A stretch of 64,000 nt of DNA from Capsicum annuum (taxonomy: Eukaryota; Streptophyta; Magnoliopsida; Solanales; Solanaceae), in assembly GCF_002878395.1 (NCBI RefSeq), contig NC_061116.1, forward strand, positions 126,551,082-126,615,081. Direction: 5' to 3'. The position numbers were made by a program, and so were the translations under genes. The notes under the pieces are model-generated. The model was not told the origin of the DNA, ran no database searches, and saw only the letters and a program-made list of their open reading frames with translations. Of the stretch, positions 23,909 through 35,099 are shown in pieces. Numbering within the stretch: position 1 is the stretch's first letter; every line of letters begins with the position of its first letter.

Positions 23909-24559
23909 TATTAGAAGATGCCTCGGGCTCCCTAGGGATCTTAAGAGCATTGAGATGGTCCCGACCAATGTTAAAGCTAAAAGTGGCACCCCTAGGGAAA
24001 AGAGCTAGAGAAATGGTAACTGACATCCTTTGCTTTTCACAAGCGACAGTCACTATCAGACACTCACGTTATATGTGACCCAATTATCCATATTTAAAAC
24101 ACTGGTTCTTTCTTTTCTCACAGCAACCATGGTATGATTAACCTTAAAATCGATAAGAAGGATAGATAAATGCAGATTAGACCTTACTGGACTGATATTG
24201 GGCACCTTTTGTCTCATGAGCATTACAAATTTGAAGAAGCCCGCCTCCTAACAGTTTTGGGTAGGGAGCACTAGTTGTCGAGTAAAAACTAAGACCCACC
24301 CAATACCTTCTCATGGACCACTTTCCACCTACCTAAGCCAACTGAGCAAAAAAGCAATGGAACCCAATATTTATAGGCAATTGAGAAGAAAGGTCACCTC
24401 CAATAGTATGTTAGTTTGAATAGGTAAAACACCATGAGGATAGTAAGATGTCACGACCCTTGACCAGGTCTGAATCCCAAAAGTTGAACGAGTTTTGTCC
24501 ATGTTATCCTCATTTGGGATAGAAGAGCTTTCTTGAATGCCAGATCTTCTTGGATACAT
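23909..24559 (-). pseudogene. Element C gag, with large internal deletion
   Basis: The gag start is the open stretch 24559-24371: MYPRRSGIQESSSIPNEDNM then DKTRSTFGIQTWSRVV. It fits the usual 'MpPRR...' opening of chromovirus gag and aligns with A's gag start. The zinc-knuckle and spacer region follows near 24130-23910 (patches of C...KC..G and SLALFPRGATFSFNIGRDHL). The capsid domain between them is missing. Confidence 0.72.
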
Positions 24560-24756
24560 AATCTAAAAGATGATCAAGTAGAAATCAGAGGAATCTAAGA
24601 CCTTAAGCTCTATATATCTTGAGATTGAAACACAAGAAAGGGAAATATTCCTAAATGCCTCATAGTTTCTCTCTTATAAGTGTGGCATGCTTCACACCCA
24701 TAAAAGAGACTCTACTTGACTTGGCTTTGTGGACTCCCAACTGACCATAAACCTAG

Positions 24757-24768
24757 GCTCTGATACCA
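24757..24768 (-). promoter_or_regulatory. Element C primer-binding site (initiator-Met tRNA type)
   Basis: The minus strand reads TGGTATCAGAGC, an exact match to the usual plant initiator-Met tRNA complement, three bases after the end of the 5' LTR (…ctgtgtca at 24772). It fixes the LTR border and strand of C. Confidence 0.9.
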
Positions 24769-24771
24769 ACT

Positions 24772-27430
24772 TGACACAGCCTGAAACTGAGCCTTCTCGT
24801 ATGTGCACCAAAAGCACACGTGTACTGGAGGTTGCCCCATAACCTACGCTAATCATCATCACAACAACCATAAGGTTTGGATGAATCCCGATCTTATAAT
24901 AAGATAGCAAAAATATAAAGCTAATAGTCAACACTAAGACAATAACTAACATTTCATTAATGCCAATAGTCTAGCCAAAAAAACCCAAGTCCATAGTCAT
25001 CCACAAAACCTCTAACCAACTGAAGTTAATAATATGTTACGACAAGCCCCCGATAATAGGAAAGTACTAAATCTATACAAGTCTAGGACATAGAGAAACG
25101 TGACTATAAAAGGTAGGTCTTTCGGGATATGAAAGCTCACCACTTCAAGGTCAATGCCTAAACCGCTTGAACACTTGTTCACTATGTAGAAGAAGAAGAA
25201 GATACTCCAGCCCCTATGTCGCCTAGGGACATAGCATTTGGAGACGGTTAGCAGTTGGAGTGCTAGCATATAACCCAAGGTTAAGGATAAAATAGCACAT
25301 TTGTTCAATCCAAGTCAAATTGTTATATACAATTACATTTACACAAGTATAGGCATATTAGAAGGTTCATGTACGTGTCTTTACACAATGAACCAAAGCA
25401 TGATACAAGTTATAAAATGCATCCTCAAATCATTCATTCATGATACATGGAGTGAAGAACTTTTAATCTTCCACCTTACCAATTTTATAACCTTAAGCTT
25501 TATTGTTACATTAGGAACTCAAATCACTAAACATTTCATTTGATGAGGAATTTTAACCTTAAGAGATCTCTTCAGACTAGAAACTTAAACCACTAGTTTA
25601 TCATCGGTCTAGACACTTGAATCATTAGCCGTGTCATTAGATGAGGAACTCAAATCACCCATCATTCATGGGATGAGGAACTCGAATTACTAGTCATACC
25701 ATTAGATGAGGAACTTGAATTGCCCGTCGTTATTAGTCGTTATTTAAACTCTTGACTCATTAGTTCATGCATATATGATTCATTAGTTCATGCATTTACA
25801 CATACAATTTATATCACTTTAAGGACTTTAGCTCAATTAGTCAATTCAACATTATAAATGACCACCTGGTCCTTATGGGAGTATTTATTGCTCAACCATT
25901 TCAACAGGCCGATGCCTTAACATATTTCATCATACAATTCAATTCATAGTCACAATACCCACATAAGACTATAAGGTCTTCATGAAAATATTTATCAATT
26001 GAATACTTTATTAGGCCGATGCCTCAATTCAAGTCATCATTCAATTCAATCGGAGGTCATCAAGACCCTTACTAACTCATTCTTTCATCGTTAACATTTC
26101 CATGGCATATTTAGTTCCATACATAATTTCAAGTTCAAGATTAGGGAATCGAACCCCTTATTAGCCATCAAACCAACATGGTCATAGTTTTGACAAATTG
26201 CATAGCTAACAATATCAATCTAATACCAATTATCAACCATTCATACTTATAGGGCCATCATCCCATTTAAATCCATAAGCTAATCCATTGTATAATTAAC
26301 ATGGTTCTTATCGACCATTTACCAAGCATTTAGGGTCACAATAACTCAATACATGGCCAACAAGGTCTTTACCATTCATCTACAAGTTCTCAGATTTGTT
26401 TAGTCCTTATCATGACTCATTCATGTTCACTAGACAAATTTCATAGATACACATTAGACCTTCATAAAACTATTTAACCACTAATCACTTTAATAGACTA
26501 AATGCCTTAGTTCAGCTCATCATTAACTACACTTACGATCATTAAGACCCACATAACCATATACAATAAGCACCCATATAGACAAACCATCATTAATAGC
26601 ATGTATAAACACAAGTCTAGGCAAGAATCATCATTATTCATCATTAGGCAACAAAACCCTCTTACTTTGATTTCAAAATCACCATGTACACTTACAAATC
26701 CAAGTGTGAAATACATGGGTTTAGAAATATTTAATGAGGGGAAGAGTTACATGCCTTAAACAAGTTGATCCACCTAGAACTTGACTACTATTTATCTTTT
26801 AGATGAGCACCCTCCAAATCCTAGCTCCAATCTTGCTTCAAGAAGTTTTTAGAGTGTTTTGGAATATTTGAGTCATGTAAATGAGGGATTTAATGGATAC
26901 AATGCCTTAAATAGTAAGAGGACTTGGAGTTTTAGGCAAGGAAAATGACCACAAGGCCCTTGGTTAAAAGTTGGAAAATAACCCTGTGCTAGGGTACGAC
27001 TCCCCCATATGACTCACAATGGAACCGTACCCTAAGGTATGAGTGGTACCCTGACTCATGCCCTAGGCTCTTCCTAGTCCTTGTATATTGGTTAGGGTAC
27101 GAGTGGACACCCTTGATTCATATCCAAAGGGTACGACTCATGCCCTATTTATATGCACCACCTGTATAGAAAATAGTCCACTTAATACTAGGTGCCATGC
27201 ACTATACGACTCACCTAGGTATGATTCGTATACTTAAGATATGATTGAATGGTGGACAAGTCATATTGAGGATAGAATGCCATCATCCTAAGTTGCTTAG
27301 GGTACAGGAAAAGAGGGATAAGAGGATACGAGTCATATACAAAAGGTACGAGTAGCTTATCTAATCATACCTTGCTCAACATGCTCAAAACTCAAAACTT
27401 TTTGCAAGGCCATAATCTTAGGCGTTTTAA
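24772..27430 (-). repeat. Element C 5' LTR (about 2.66 kb)
   Basis: The border next to the primer-binding site is clear. On the plus strand it starts tgacacagcctgaaac and ends ggcgttttaa, where the LTR's first TG has become TT. It carries seven units of the 33-bp repeat (25514-25737), a decayed TATA box near 26907-26899, and the gggtacgag/ctcgtaccc word cluster at about 26985-27360. Confidence 0.82.
25514..25737. repeat. 33-bp tandem array in C's 5' LTR (about 7 units)
   Basis: Same repeat family as 19024-19399. Units correspond to the last seven of the other LTR's array; the first five units and about 110 bp before them are absent here. Confidence 0.78.
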
Positions 27431-27751
27431 GACATGTCCTCGATAATAGCCAAAAAAATAAATCCAAAGGAATAGTCATAACATAAGGGAAACCATAATC
27501 ATGGAATGGGTCTCTCAAAGTATGAAAGCTCACCCCTTCAATCTAACTCACTAGCTGATCTTCAATCCTATCACTGAGTAGGAGAAGTATAAGTTTGACC
27601 AATTCCTATATCGCATAGGATACAACGTTCTAAGATGGTTAGCGAGGTGGATGCTGTCATTTAACTTGGGGATAAGGATAGCATAATAATATGATCAACA
27701 GTTTAAAATTATTAGAAACTGGTGCATATAATAAAATGCATAAGAATATAA

Positions 27752-27783
<32 letters not shown>

Positions 27784-29381
27784 CACTTGCTGGTATAAGG
27801 AATAAATATTAATATGCATTTTAAAACTTTAGCATGGGTTATGTAGCCCAACCATCATATAATAGTACCTATGAGCTATATGAACCCCATATCTCACCCC
27901 CTAGTTGGGCCACAGTGAATGTAGCTGTATGAACCAAAGAATAATCTCATATATATATGAAAATAGGAGAATCGAACCTCCCAACATATACAAGGTGACT
28001 TTAAGACTATAATGATTTACACGGGACTTGAACCTCCATAATCATGAAATAATAATAAGGGGCACTCAAACCTCCCTAGTTACTTTGCTCCCCGCATCGA
28101 CAAATGCGGTTTCCTGTATTGGTCACTCGGACCTCCACTTTCACGACTCAACTACAAAACTCTTATTAAAGCCCAGTTAAAAGAAGTATCACACATTTCC
28201 ATTCATTTAACCAGAATCCATATTAAGGCATACATTATTGGTATCGTCATACAACCTACACTTTCAAGGTAACAATAACATGCTAAAACAATTCCCATTA
28301 ACTTGGAGAAAACAACTTCCTTTATTCATTAATACACTGAGGGGGTCCCCGACTCTCTTTGTTCATTAAATCATATTCTTACATTTCAAATACCTCTTTG
28401 TATCATAAAATAGTTCAAGACTAGTTCAATTTTAAAAATTCCCACAGTTCTCATAATCAAAACTAATATCACCTTATGGGGTTGGGGTCATGACCTCTCC
28501 AAAAGTCACAAGTTTGGGAAAATCACAGTTCCCTAGTTCATTCACCATACCCATGTACCCACAAGTTCAAAACCATAATTAAAGCAGGAAAATCATATGA
28601 AACCATGAGAAACATTGTTCAATGCATAAACATTAAAAATAACCAACCTTTGTTTCAAAACCAATATAACATATCATGAAATAATACTTTAAAACACATA
28701 ATTTTCACAAATTAATAATGAGAGAAGAGTAACATGCCTGTAAGAATAAGATATATAGAAGGAAACCACCCTTGAGAGCCCTAATTGATCAAACTCTTAA
28801 AAACCCTAAGTGTTCTTGACCTTGAGAAGTTAGGAGTATTTAAGACGTTACTTAGATTTTTTCTGAGAGATAATGACACTCCAAAGAGGTTATATAATGT
28901 GGGTTACAACATGGTCAAGAGGGGAAATGTCTAGAATGCCCTCAACTTAAAAGCTGGAAAAGGTCACCTTTGGTTATGAGTTAATCCTTGAATCATAGCC
29001 ACTCCTTACGACTCATCACCACGAGTCGTAACCGAAGAAATACCACCAAGGCACCCTACACTATTATCCTTATGACTCAACCAACCAACTCGTAATTAGA
29101 CCCTATGACTCATAGGGTCTAGTCGTAGTCAACGCTAAACCCAAATTGAGACTTACACTAGACACCCTACAATTACATCTTACGACTCATAAAATATCCT
29201 TATGGCTCTTAGTGAGCCACTCATGCTCAAAGAAAAATCAAGCCACAAACTTACTAGTTTGGTTATAACTCATCCCAATAACTCGTCATGACACCCTACT
29301 ACTCATAGGGTCTAATTATAACAAGGACAGTGAGCTTAAAGCTATGGAAATTTTAAAGGGCCAAAAATTTATGGTGTTTCA
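27431..29381 (-). repeat. Element A 5' LTR, 5' portion (right of element C)
   Basis: It resumes A's LTR at gacatgtcctcgataatagc and aligns with 7206-7700. It ends in ggtgtttca at 29381, which on the minus strand is TGAAACACC, the same LTR start as element B. It has a long TA microsatellite (about 27745-27783), a TATA box (minus-strand attatata, 28897-28890) and an array of tacgactca/tgagtcgta words upstream at 28970-29340. Confidence 0.8.
27745..27783. repeat. TA microsatellite
   Basis: An almost pure alternating T-A tract interrupted by one G, inside A's 5' LTR. The equivalent place in A's 3' LTR (about 7536-7548) is much shorter. Confidence 0.9.
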
Positions 29382-29386
29382 CACTT

Positions 29387-30300
29387 AGATTAAGGTTGTT
29401 CCCTCATGTACTTACATAAGAAGCATATTTATGTTTGGGGGAACTGCCAAGAGGATCTATCACTATATGGAATATGTTTTGCAGGTAATTCTTAAACCGA
29501 ATCTTTCCTCCATCCAGGATATTGTATCTTAAGGATGAGATTTATAATTTTACTCAATTGCAGTCAGAGTCTATGTATGAGGTGGGTTCAAGTTCAAGAA
29601 GAATATTATTATAGTGCCCAACCATCAAATTTTCAGGAATGATCAAAGATATTCTACAGAGCCCTGACCATCAGTTTTAGAGCCATATAGGCACCATCTC
29701 TAGAGGAGATTTTATGAAACTATGTTGGGTAGTAGCTTCAGATATCCTAGATCAGATCTCTATCACTAATCGAGGGTGGAAAACTCAAGAGGCTAAGAGG
29801 GGATTTGACACGTATGTTATTGGTTCTTCTCATGACCAGAAAGTAGTTGATGATTCAGTAGCACAAGAAATTACACTGCTGAGAACTGATCTTGGGTATT
29901 TAAAAAGTAGTTTGCAGTAGTAAGTTCTGAGAAAGTGAATGTAGAGGAGCATCGGGTTTAGCTTCCAAAGATTATGAGTTAGAGTTAGAGAAGGAAACAA
30001 AATATTTGGATCTTCAGTTAGCAGGTTTTTAAGCCCAAGGGAAAAGAAACCAAGGTTGTAACTGTTATGACAGATACAATGACCATAGTAGGGAGTGAAT
30101 GGTGACTGGAGAAATAATGATGACTACAGAAAGAAGGAAGACTATACATTCTGCCCGACAGATGAGATACAGAATCAAGAATAGAAGAGATGCTGACTAA
30201 GATGGTAAACCATCAAGAAAATCCAGAGAACAAACTTAAGAAGATTTAAGATGACATTTCAAGGTTGGCCTAGAAGGTTAAATCTCATGCCACTGCTATC
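29387..30300 (+). pseudogene. Element D gag, C-terminal part
   Basis: It continues the gag from 6936: RLRLFPHVLT, a stop, EAYLCLGELPRGSIT, then (29500 region) a Y-F-L-P-S-R-M-like segment and DEIYNFTQLQSESMYEV. The open stretch 29714-29920 holds DILDQISITNRGWKTQEAKR and TYVIGSSHDQK, then LRTDLGYLKSSL. These match the middle and end of Athila gag (capsid helix, then 'l....NNr.w....er...tyVig'). Stops and frameshifts are frequent. Downstream (about 30000-30250) the region is recognisable only in patches. Confidence 0.72.
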
Positions 30301-30599
30301 AAATAGTGGGAGCACCAGTTCGGGCATATGCCAATAACACTGAACCAGAGCTATCCAAGTACCCTTCTGAGAAATACTGTTTAAAATAATGATCATGTTC
30401 TTGCTATTAACATAAGGAGTGGTGCAATTATTATGGATCCCCCCATTACCTACTACTGAGACACCAAGGCATGATGAAGTTGTTGTTGATGAGACATCTA
30501 TTCTAGAGTCAAAAAGAGCAACGGGTGGTAGTGGTAAAGTTGGTAAGAACAAAGGTAAGGGTCTGGTCGTTGAGACAGAAATAAGACAAATTTTATGAC

Positions 30600-31215
30600 C
30601 ACCCCCACCTTTTCCTTAAAGACTGAAGTAGAAGAGAGATGAAGGAAAGTTTAAGCAATTAATTGAAATACTAAAAGGATTGAGCTTGAATATTCCTCTT
30701 CTCAAGGTATTAGAGAAGATGCTTAGATATGCCAGGTTTATGAAGTAATTGGTTACAAAAAAGGGGATACTATTGACGATGTTGATAGATTGCACCATTG
30801 TAGGGAAGTCATGACTAAGTCTTTGGCCCATTAAAAGAGTGATATCGGAGCATTCACTATTGAATGAACTATTGGGTCATCCCAATTTGCCAGAGCCTTA
30901 TGTGTCTTAGGAGCCAGCATAAATTTGTTTTCGTTGACTTTATTCAAGCAATAGGGCAAGCCCTCCTGAATCGACTATGATTCAATTGTTGATGACTGAC
31001 CGAACTATGAAGAGACCTATACGAATTTCTTTTGATGTGATTGTAAGAGTTGGTAACTTTATCTTTCTGGCTGACTTTGTTATTATGGACTTTGAGGTTA
31101 ACGCTGAGATACCCATAATATTAGGGAGACCATTTATGGCCACAGGTAGAGAAATAGTTGATATGGAGAAAGGGAGCTGAAGTTCAAAGTCAATAGTGAG
31201 AAGGTCATGTTCAAT
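30600..31215 (+). pseudogene. Element D aspartic protease with lost catalytic Asp
   Basis: Patches in shifting frames give FKQLIEILKGLSLNIPLLKVL, EKMLRYARFMK and LVTKKG. The open stretch 30977-31180 follows: MIQLLMTDRTMKRPIRI, DVIVRVGNFIFLADFVIMDF, then [20 protein letters not shown]. That is the Athila protease, with the ILGRPF flap-side motif intact. The active-site motif, normally D-L-G-A-S, reads V-L-G-A-S at about 30904, so the catalytic aspartate is gone. No reverse transcriptase follows; the next sequence is the post-protease conserved motif. Confidence 0.8.
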
Positions 31216-31329
31216 ATCAAAAAATAATAAAGCAACTAACTGATAAGAGGGTGGTGTCGGTAATTGATTATATTGATGACCCAAGAGGGTATTCGTATGG
31301 GTATCTTGATAAATTCTAATTAATCAAGG

Positions 31330-31475
31330 TGACTACGTCGTGTCACGATGTTAAATCAAGAATTGTATGGGAGGCAACCTATGGCCTTATTGGTAAAGTT
31401 TGAGTAACCGGCATAGCCACGTCGTGCCGTAATGTTAAATTGAGCATTGGGTGGGAGGCAACCCACGATTTTAGT
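31330..31475 (+). repeat. Paired post-protease Athila motif (two copies)
   Basis: Two copies, about 95-100 bp apart, of the pattern cacgtcgtgccgtaatgtta, a short A/T stretch and gggaggcaaccca. The same pair occurs on the minus strand in element E (about 53180-53340). In Athila-type elements this motif lies downstream of the pol genes. Here it follows protease almost at once, showing that reverse transcriptase, RNase H and integrase have been removed or were never present. Confidence 0.65.
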
Positions 31476-31779
31476 GTTCACATATTTTTGTTTTTTTGTA
31501 GTTTTATAGCTTATTGACTGACCCTAAATATGGTAGGATTTCTACATTCATAATTTTCCAGGTAAGGGGACTTTTTTTACAGACTCATCATGGTCACAAG
31601 TCCCACTCGGGCTAGGTAATGTTGTGAGATACTTAAAAAGATGGAATTTTGAGGATCCTAATGGAAATTCTAGACTTTGATACATAATCCCACTTAAGGA
31701 GTCATAATTGCAAGTTATGAAAACATAAGTAGCAAGGTAAACATTGAAATGCAAAGTTTGGAGACCAAGATATTGGGAA

Positions 31780-32530
31780 AAAAATTATGGCCCGCTTGTG
31801 GTCTGCACATACGGACCGCTTGTGGAAGACGTAAGTGGCCACTTGTCAGACTAAATTTTATTTAAAATTTTGGGCCCATCCATGCTTAAAAGACCTAAAT
31901 CGCCCCACTCTTGCTATTTAAGCTTATGTTAACTCATTTTAACTCATTTAAATCCTTAAAATCTCATTCTTTTAAAGAAACTCAAATTCCTTCTCAAAAT
32001 ATCAAACTACCCACGTTCCCACACTTAAGCAAGGCATAAATTGAGACTTATTCAGGGGTACCAACTTGTCCTAAAGCACTAAATACAAGTTCAATCATTG
32101 GTTTTACTTCACTCAAAAGGTAACTTTTTTGGCTCCTAATAATAGTATCCTATTCTAAATGCTAAACAAGCAAGTGGATATCTTTATTTTCATGCAAAAT
32201 ATAAAAAATAATCCTACTTGTGTGTAGGATCCTTGAAGTAGCCTAAAATTTTGATGTGGGGCTTTGGTTTGAATTAAACCATAATATTAGGACCTAAACG
32301 AAAGTTGAACTTGAACGAATAGAGGAATACCAAAGGTTGGGCATATTAGTTTGCATTAAAAATTATGATTCATTGTATATGTGTGCACATTGAACTTTTT
32401 AGGAATGTAAATAAGTTATAGAGGTGTGAAATTTGAGGACAAATTCAAAGTTTTCAGATTTTGAGTTTTTCTTCAACTTTTGCATTCCTTCATTATTGGT
32501 TAAATATTAACACTTGTTTTTTAGGTAAAA
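31780..32530 (+). promoter_or_regulatory. Internal promoter-like block with possible intron before D's env-like ORF
   Basis: A cluster of gaccgcttgtgg/ctgcacata-type repeats (31790-31860) resembles the array in D's own 3' LTR (36780-37050). It is followed by a TATA-like ctatttaag (31914-31922) and a pyrimidine-rich leader. A possible donor, aag/GTAACT, lies at 32120, and an acceptor, gtttttTAG, ends at 32524, just before the env-like ATG at 32531. The arrangement would give a spliced subgenomic RNA. Transcription is inferred, not shown. Confidence 0.4.
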
Positions 32531-34650
32531 ATGGCACCTAAAGATATGAATAATAAGGTTTTTGCATTGAGAAGACAGGATGAGTCCCCTGAGCCCATTG
32601 GATCAGTGGAGGAGTACCCTATTGCACAGCTTAAAGCAGCTGTAGTTGGGGTAACACACAGAGTGACTAGAGAAAAGGTGTACCAGGTAGCTAAGACTAT
32701 TATTTAGGGAAATATGGGAGAGCCACTTCCTGAGCACTTACTATGGGGTCAGAATATTAGCCTTTACCCGGCTAAGGTCTCGAACTGAGGCCATTCAAGC
32801 TATCCAAGCTGCCCAGGTAGCTCTAGCCCGACTGAGGATGAAGTTGGCTCAGAGATCACCCCCACACTCTCTTATGCTGAGTGGTGATAATGATAAGGTT
32901 GATGCAAATTGAAGCTAGTTCCCAGGATTTGTCTGAGGCTGCAGATCAGGAGGAGTTATTGGCAGTACCCTAGTATAAGGAGGGTACTGTAGCTCATGTA
33001 CAACCGTTAGGTGTAACCCAGTATGAGAAGGGTATAGGGAAGGTTTCCCATGAGTTTATTATTATTATAGATGAGGAGGCACCAATACAGTAAGGCCAGA
33101 GTTTTTCCCCTACACATGCTTAGGAGGTAACTCTTGAGAAGGACAACCAAAGATGGTGTGTGGAGCGAATGTGGATGTTATTTGACATAGACAGTCCTAT
33201 ATTGGAGACCGACAAGCCTAAAAGTCTCATTTTTTAGGATCCTAGTATTGAGATATCTGGGTTGAGCAGAGTACCACAGTTGCCGACAACCTTTGATCAT
33301 TAACAGTTGGAGCGGATGACTAGACCACTCAATTTTTACAGTCCAAATTTGGTGTGAGAGTTTTATGTATCATACCGTGCCATAGTAGTTATTTCGATGC
33401 ATAGATTTATAGGGTTTATGAGACATATGGATTGCCATAGCATAAGCAGACCCTTATGAGAGGGGCCAGGGTTGATATTTCAGCAGCGACCATCTGGTGA
33501 GTTTTCTTTGGTCCAGACTATTTTGCCCCAGTATCCACAACAAATTGTGACTACAAAATAAGAGTCATAAATGAAATACATATTATAAGGGAGGTTTAGC
33601 ATAGACATGAGAGAGTTGAGATGGCTAGGTAGATTGTTAGCAATATTTTACCTTTAGGTGATGAGACCACTTGGATCGAGGGATAGGGCATTATAAAGAT
33701 AACATTATTGACATTTGCTACTAGGTTTTAGTGGTTGATTATCAAATATAGATTATCCTGACTATGTCAGATAATGTATTAACTTGGGAGGGAGACTCCC
33801 TAATTGCTAGTATGTTGGTTGGGTATGATATTGACTTTGTTGCTATCCTCCAACACAAGATTCATGATAGAGACTTTGGGGAGATGATGAATTTGTCATC
33901 TCCTTATCTTATTCAGAGATCTTGCAATGATATTGATGTACTATAGATACTAAGAGTTGATTAGAGAGTACAGGTGACAACCACTGCATAGACAAAGATG
34001 ATGAAGGATCTGGCATGCCTGGCCCTTTCCAGGAGACCTAGTGGGATTGCTATAGTACCTCCAACAAATTCTAAGGGCCAATTAGTACCTACAAAGCCTA
34101 CTGATGTGCAGACAAAAGATGTGGGAAAAGGTATAAATTTTATAATAAGAGAGCAGAGAGAGAGACCCAAGGTTAGCACACAGGGTAAGGCGACCCCAGG
34201 GTCATCTATATTGGCACCGACTTCTACCTCAAAGCCAGTAAGTGTATCTTCAAGAACCACTAACCCATCCACTTTAGCTGTTGTGTCAAGTATGGTGTTA
34301 GTTTCTTATGCAATTTTGCATAGCTTAGTGGATATCTAGAATGCCACAACCAGACAATTAGAGAATATAGAGAAAAAGGTGGCTACCTTGTATGAGCAAA
34401 ACCAACCATGGGTCTAAAACAAATTAGAGTTGGTAGAGACTCGATGGAAGATTGCAAACACAACTGCTATGACACAACTATGTGATGATCTACATGCACG
34501 TATTAATGCTTGTTAGAGAAACGTGTCACACAGGTTTACAGTGAATGAGACCTTAGATTTAGAAGCTATTAGAAAGGAGATGATATACTTAGAGTTGAGG
34601 TACGCTCACTAACTAAGAGCCACCCATCAGTTATTCGTCTGTTCATATAC
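32531..34650 (+). pseudogene. Element D env-like ORF ('putative plant transposon protein' type)
   Basis: It starts MAPKDMNNKVFALRRQDE at 32531 and has many stops. It shows LTREFY-like EFYVSYRAIVV near 33360, RWLGRLLAIFYL near 33620, and an open stretch at 33764-33946 with DNVLTWEGDSLIASMLVGYD, FVAILQHKIHDRDF and SPYLIQRSCNDIDVL. This pattern (reFYa.y..., then a.iiacll.gy.idf..il..ei..ra......fP.li..lc) is that of the large ORF between pol and the 3' LTR in many Athila/Tat elements; its role is unknown. The C-terminal third (33998-34339) is open and rich in S, T and P. No intact signal peptide or membrane segment could be assigned. Confidence 0.6.
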
Positions 34651-35099
34651 CTAATTATACAGCTGGCACCTCTACCTGGACCTAGATATTTTGACCTATT
34701 TATGGAGAATGACGAGGTGGTTCTCGTTATTGGGACCAAGAGAGGTCGGGGGGGGCTTAGAGGATCCAGATATGCTATAAGAGCAAGCCATGGAAAAATC
34801 CATTGATGATTCTTATGAGACTAGATTTATTGAGAGGCCAATACGTAATGAGATAGCAATGGGTGAGGTATACCATAGTTATCGTGGGTTTTAGTTGGCG
34901 TGCTTTTTTTATCGATCGCAGTATTGTTGTGGAACTGATATGTCTAGGTTTCTGTCAGATTATGTTTTGTTTCATATTATGTTTAGTTTTTTTGTAATTA
35001 GGAGATTTTAAGTATTTAGGGAATTTGTCATGTTTTTAATTAATTTTTGAGAAAAATAATACCCCCTCCAAAATTTTAGAACTGCGTGAATGTATACAT

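Larger units (their letters stand above)
18183..27430 (-). mobile_element. Element C: chromovirus (Ty3/gypsy, Tekay/Del-like) inserted in A's 5' LTR
   Basis: It lies within A's LTR; the flanks read ..gggaca (to 18182) and gacatgtcc.. (from 27431), a target duplication of about 4-5 bp. On the minus strand: 5' LTR 27430-24772, primer-binding site 24768-24757, leader, gag start near 24559, deletion-ridden gag/protease/reverse transcriptase, integrase end with chromodomain, 3' LTR 21403-18183. RNase H, most of integrase, the purine tract and the first bases of the 3' LTR are deleted. The LTRs differ by large indels. Confidence 0.83.
6937..29381 (-). mobile_element. Element A: chromovirus (Ty3/gypsy, Tekay/Del-like) inserted in D
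   Basis: A is flanked by a perfect 5-bp target duplication, CACTT (6932-6936 and 29382-29386). Its parts on the minus strand are the 5' LTR (29381-27431 plus 18182-17891), primer-binding site, leader, gag, protease, reverse transcriptase, RNase H, integrase and a truncated 3' LTR (7715-6937). It is split by element B at the gag start and by element C in the 5' LTR. Without those it would be about 7.4 kb. All coding parts carry stops. LTR ends read TTTCA..., a decayed TG...CA. Confidence 0.85.

Noticed and set aside
26507..26716. Minus-strand ORF with many Cys/Met/Leu
   Set aside because: Inside C's 5' LTR; no matching open frame of this length was found in the 3' LTR.
33961..34272. Minus-strand 103-residue ORF
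   Set aside because: Antisense shadow of the serine/threonine-rich end of D's env-like ORF.
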